Of a DNA stretch of 23,211 nucleotides, positions 21,926 through 23,211 are shown piece after piece; within the stretch, counting starts at the first letter, position 1, and every line of letters begins with the position of its first letter. Under the pieces are notes generated by a model that saw only the letters and a list, made by a program, of their open reading frames with translations, ran no database searches and had not been told where the DNA came from. Source of the DNA: an uncultured Eubacterium sp. GTDB taxonomy: Bacteria > Bacillota > Clostridia > Lachnospirales > Lachnospiraceae. Made by a program: the position numbers and the translations under genes. The stretch covers positions 1 through 23,211 of the forward strand of contig URAI01000031.1 in the NCBI GenBank assembly GCA_900545725.1, given 5' to 3'.

Positions 21926-21963
21926 TATGTCTCAGTCAGGGTTGGATTTCTGACTAAGATATA
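21926..21963 (+). promoter_or_regulatory. Leader hairpin before the ECF-transporter gene
   Basis: TATGTCTCAGTCAG (21926-21939) pairs with CTGACTAAGATATA (21950-21963) with one mismatch and one wobble, around a 10-nt loop GGTTGGATTT. There is no T tail, so it is not a terminator. It ends 43 nt before the ATG, followed by the GC-richer CGCTCTGCGGGGATTGC. It could be a riboswitch stem or other 5'-leader control. I do not match it to a known class. Confidence 0.4.
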
Positions 21964-22006
21964 CGCTCTGCGGGGATTGCATATGAAAAGAAAGGAATGA
22001 CTGATT

Positions 22007-22774
22007 ATGAAAGAGAAAAAGGAAAGTATTATTCAGGGGCTGGCAGGTCTTATTGTGTTTATTATTGGAATAGTTCTTTGCATTAAGAATTATGTACAGA
22101 AAGGTAATGCAGCATATTCTATATCAATGTTTGTTGCACTAGCCGGTGCTGTTATCCTTATTGCAGGAATCTATAATTTATGTACAAAGAAAGAACGTGC
22201 AGAGGTAGATGTAAAGGTCCTTGCACAGGCAGCTTTATGTGCAGCATTATGTTATGTCGGAGCAACATTTATAAAGATTGATATTCCTGTTGGAACAGAA
22301 AAGACAATGTTTCATTTCGGTAATGTATTCTGTGTTCTTGCAGCGTTACTGCTTGGAGGAACATGGGGAGGACTTGCCGGAGCAGTAGGTATGACCATAA
22401 GTGATCTTACAACATCTTATGTAACAAGCGCACCAAAGACATTTTTATTAAAGTTATGCATAGGTCTTATTGTGGGATTTGTAGCTCACAGACTTTTCCA
22501 CATTTCAAAGGATCACCCAGCAAAATATGTTACTATTGCAACAATAGTTTCAAGTATATGTGGTATGGCATTTAATGTCGTAGCGGATCCAATCGTAGGA
22601 TATTTCTATAAGACTTATCTGCTCGGAGTACAGCAGGATCTTGCTAAGGCACTTGCAAAGGTAGGTGCAGTAACAACATCTGTTAATGCGGTAATAGCAG
22701 TAGTAGTTGCAACTGCTTTATATCTGGCATTAAGACCTGTTATGAAAAAATCAGATATGCTACGTCAATTATAA
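22007..22774 (+). CDS. ECF transporter S component (vitamin-type substrate binder)
   Basis: This 255-residue, very hydrophobic protein resembles substrate-binding S components of energy-coupling-factor importers, by pattern closest to the ECF-ribofla_trS/DUF1393 group. The core begins near residue 70 with VLAQAALCAALCYVGATFIKI, followed by FHFGNVFCVLAALLLGGTWGG, a TISDLTTSYV block and APKTFLLKLCIGLIVGFVAHRLF, about six membrane segments. Ahead of it lie two further predicted segments (about 10-27 and 37-58), an unusual extension. No ECF ATPase or T component is adjacent, so it would share a general module. Its position divergent from cbiG suggests a corrinoid precursor such as a lower-ligand base or riboside as cargo, but substrate cannot be read from the sequence. 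AGAAAGGA precedes the ATG. Confidence 0.8.
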   Translation: MKEKKESIIQGLAGLIVFIIGIVLCIKNYVQKGNAAYSISMFVALAGAVILIAGIYNLCTKKERAEVDVKVLAQAALCAALCYVGATFIKIDIPVGTEKTMFHFGNVFCVLAALLLGGTWGGLAGAVGMTISDLTTSYVTSAPKTFLLKLCIGLIVGFVAHRLFHISKDHPAKYVTIATIVSSICGMAFNVVADPIVGYFYKTYLLGVQQDLAKALAKVGAVTTSVNAVIAVVVATALYLALRPVMKKSDMLRQL

Positions 22775-23211
22775 TTGTAGTGCATAGCCTGTTTTTATAA
22801 CAAATTGCAGTGTGATAACAAAATATTAATATTTAAAAGACATCATATGATATATTTACAGTAACCGGATTGGCAGATGGTATTTGAAGCTGTATATTTC
22901 ATGTGATGTTTTTTTATTAAATAAAACAACAATATTCTGTTACATTTTTGTATTAATTTATTGTATTTTTTATGTATTAATTGTTGTAAAATAATCAAAA
23001 AAGTATTATATTCTTTCCATGCAAAAATATTGTTAATATTTATACAATGTTATTTTTATTTTTAATCTTTAGTATACAGGCTTTATAGCGGATATTCCGC
23101 ATCTTTGAATATTGTGCCGGGAGTATTACCATAATAAGTTTATATGGAAGTGACCGTTTAATTTGTATGTTTTGTATAGATTTTCATTAATGGGATGCAC
23201 TTGACATAAAT
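22775..23211. other. Non-coding region at the right edge
   Basis: No convincing gene is visible. It holds the putative terminator at 22840-22916, then a very AT-rich stretch, a small palindrome GCGGATATTCCGC (23088-23100), and TTGACA near the last bases, which could be a -35 box for a gene beyond the window. Confidence 0.45.
22840..22916 (+). terminator. Probable terminator after the ECF gene
   Basis: ACATCATATGA (22840-22850) pairs with TCATGTGATGT (22899-22909) over 11 bp with one wobble, and the right arm runs into a row of T residues (to about 22915). The loop is long (48 nt), which lowers confidence. Confidence 0.55.

Noticed and set aside
23088..23100. Palindrome GCGGATATTCCGC as an operator
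   Set aside because: It is short, isolated and without a gene in view to regulate.

Overview
The window is low-GC DNA from an anaerobic Firmicute, most likely a Lachnospiraceae member of the Eubacterium/Lachnospira/Roseburia type. This rests on AT-rich codon use, GGAG/AGGAGG-type ribosome sites and an anaerobic (cbi-type) cobalamin gene set. The genus is inferred; no rRNA or other marker is present.

Layout. Positions 1-635 hold what looks like the end of a decayed type II-A CRISPR-Cas locus: a stop-riddled stretch, a fragment resembling the C-terminus of Csn2, a leader ending in ATTTGAG, and a minimal array of two 36-nt repeats around one 30-nt spacer. A 51-codon small gene and a long hairpin terminator follow. 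Next come deoB (phosphopentomutase), a Gln-rich lipoprotein, a short-chain dehydrogenase remnant and a strong terminator.

Positions 3786-19449 form a long plus-strand corrinoid block: cbiA, cobU, cobS, a second CobU-like gene, cbiB, cobD (threonine-phosphate decarboxylase), cobQ/cbiP, cbiC, hemA, a hemC-cobA-hemD triple fusion, hemB, hemL, a nitroreductase-family gene and a CobC-like phosphatase. Converging on it from the minus strand are cbiG and cbiJ. A divergent plus-strand gene at 22007 encodes an ECF-transporter substrate-binding membrane protein.

How they work together. HemA, HemL and HemB turn glutamyl-tRNA into porphobilinogen. The HemC-CobA-HemD fusion makes uroporphyrinogen III and methylates it to precorrin-2. 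CbiG, CbiJ, CbiC and CbiA act in the corrin ring stages, CobQ amidates, CobD and CbiB add aminopropanol phosphate, and CobU, CobS and CobC assemble the nucleotide loop. The late heme genes (hemE onward) are absent, so tetrapyrrole precursors here seem dedicated to corrinoids. Several pathway genes (cobalt chelatase, cbiL, cbiH, cbiF, cbiD, cbiE, cbiT, cobT) are not in the window and must lie elsewhere or be missing. No canonical cobalamin riboswitch was recognised.

Most unusual features: the CRISPR relic; the trifunctional fusion; a second, shortened CobU-like protein; Asn/Asp-rich insertions recurring in five corrinoid proteins; an ATGGAG ribosome-site pattern that invites wrong start calls; and structured leaders before cobS and the ECF gene.
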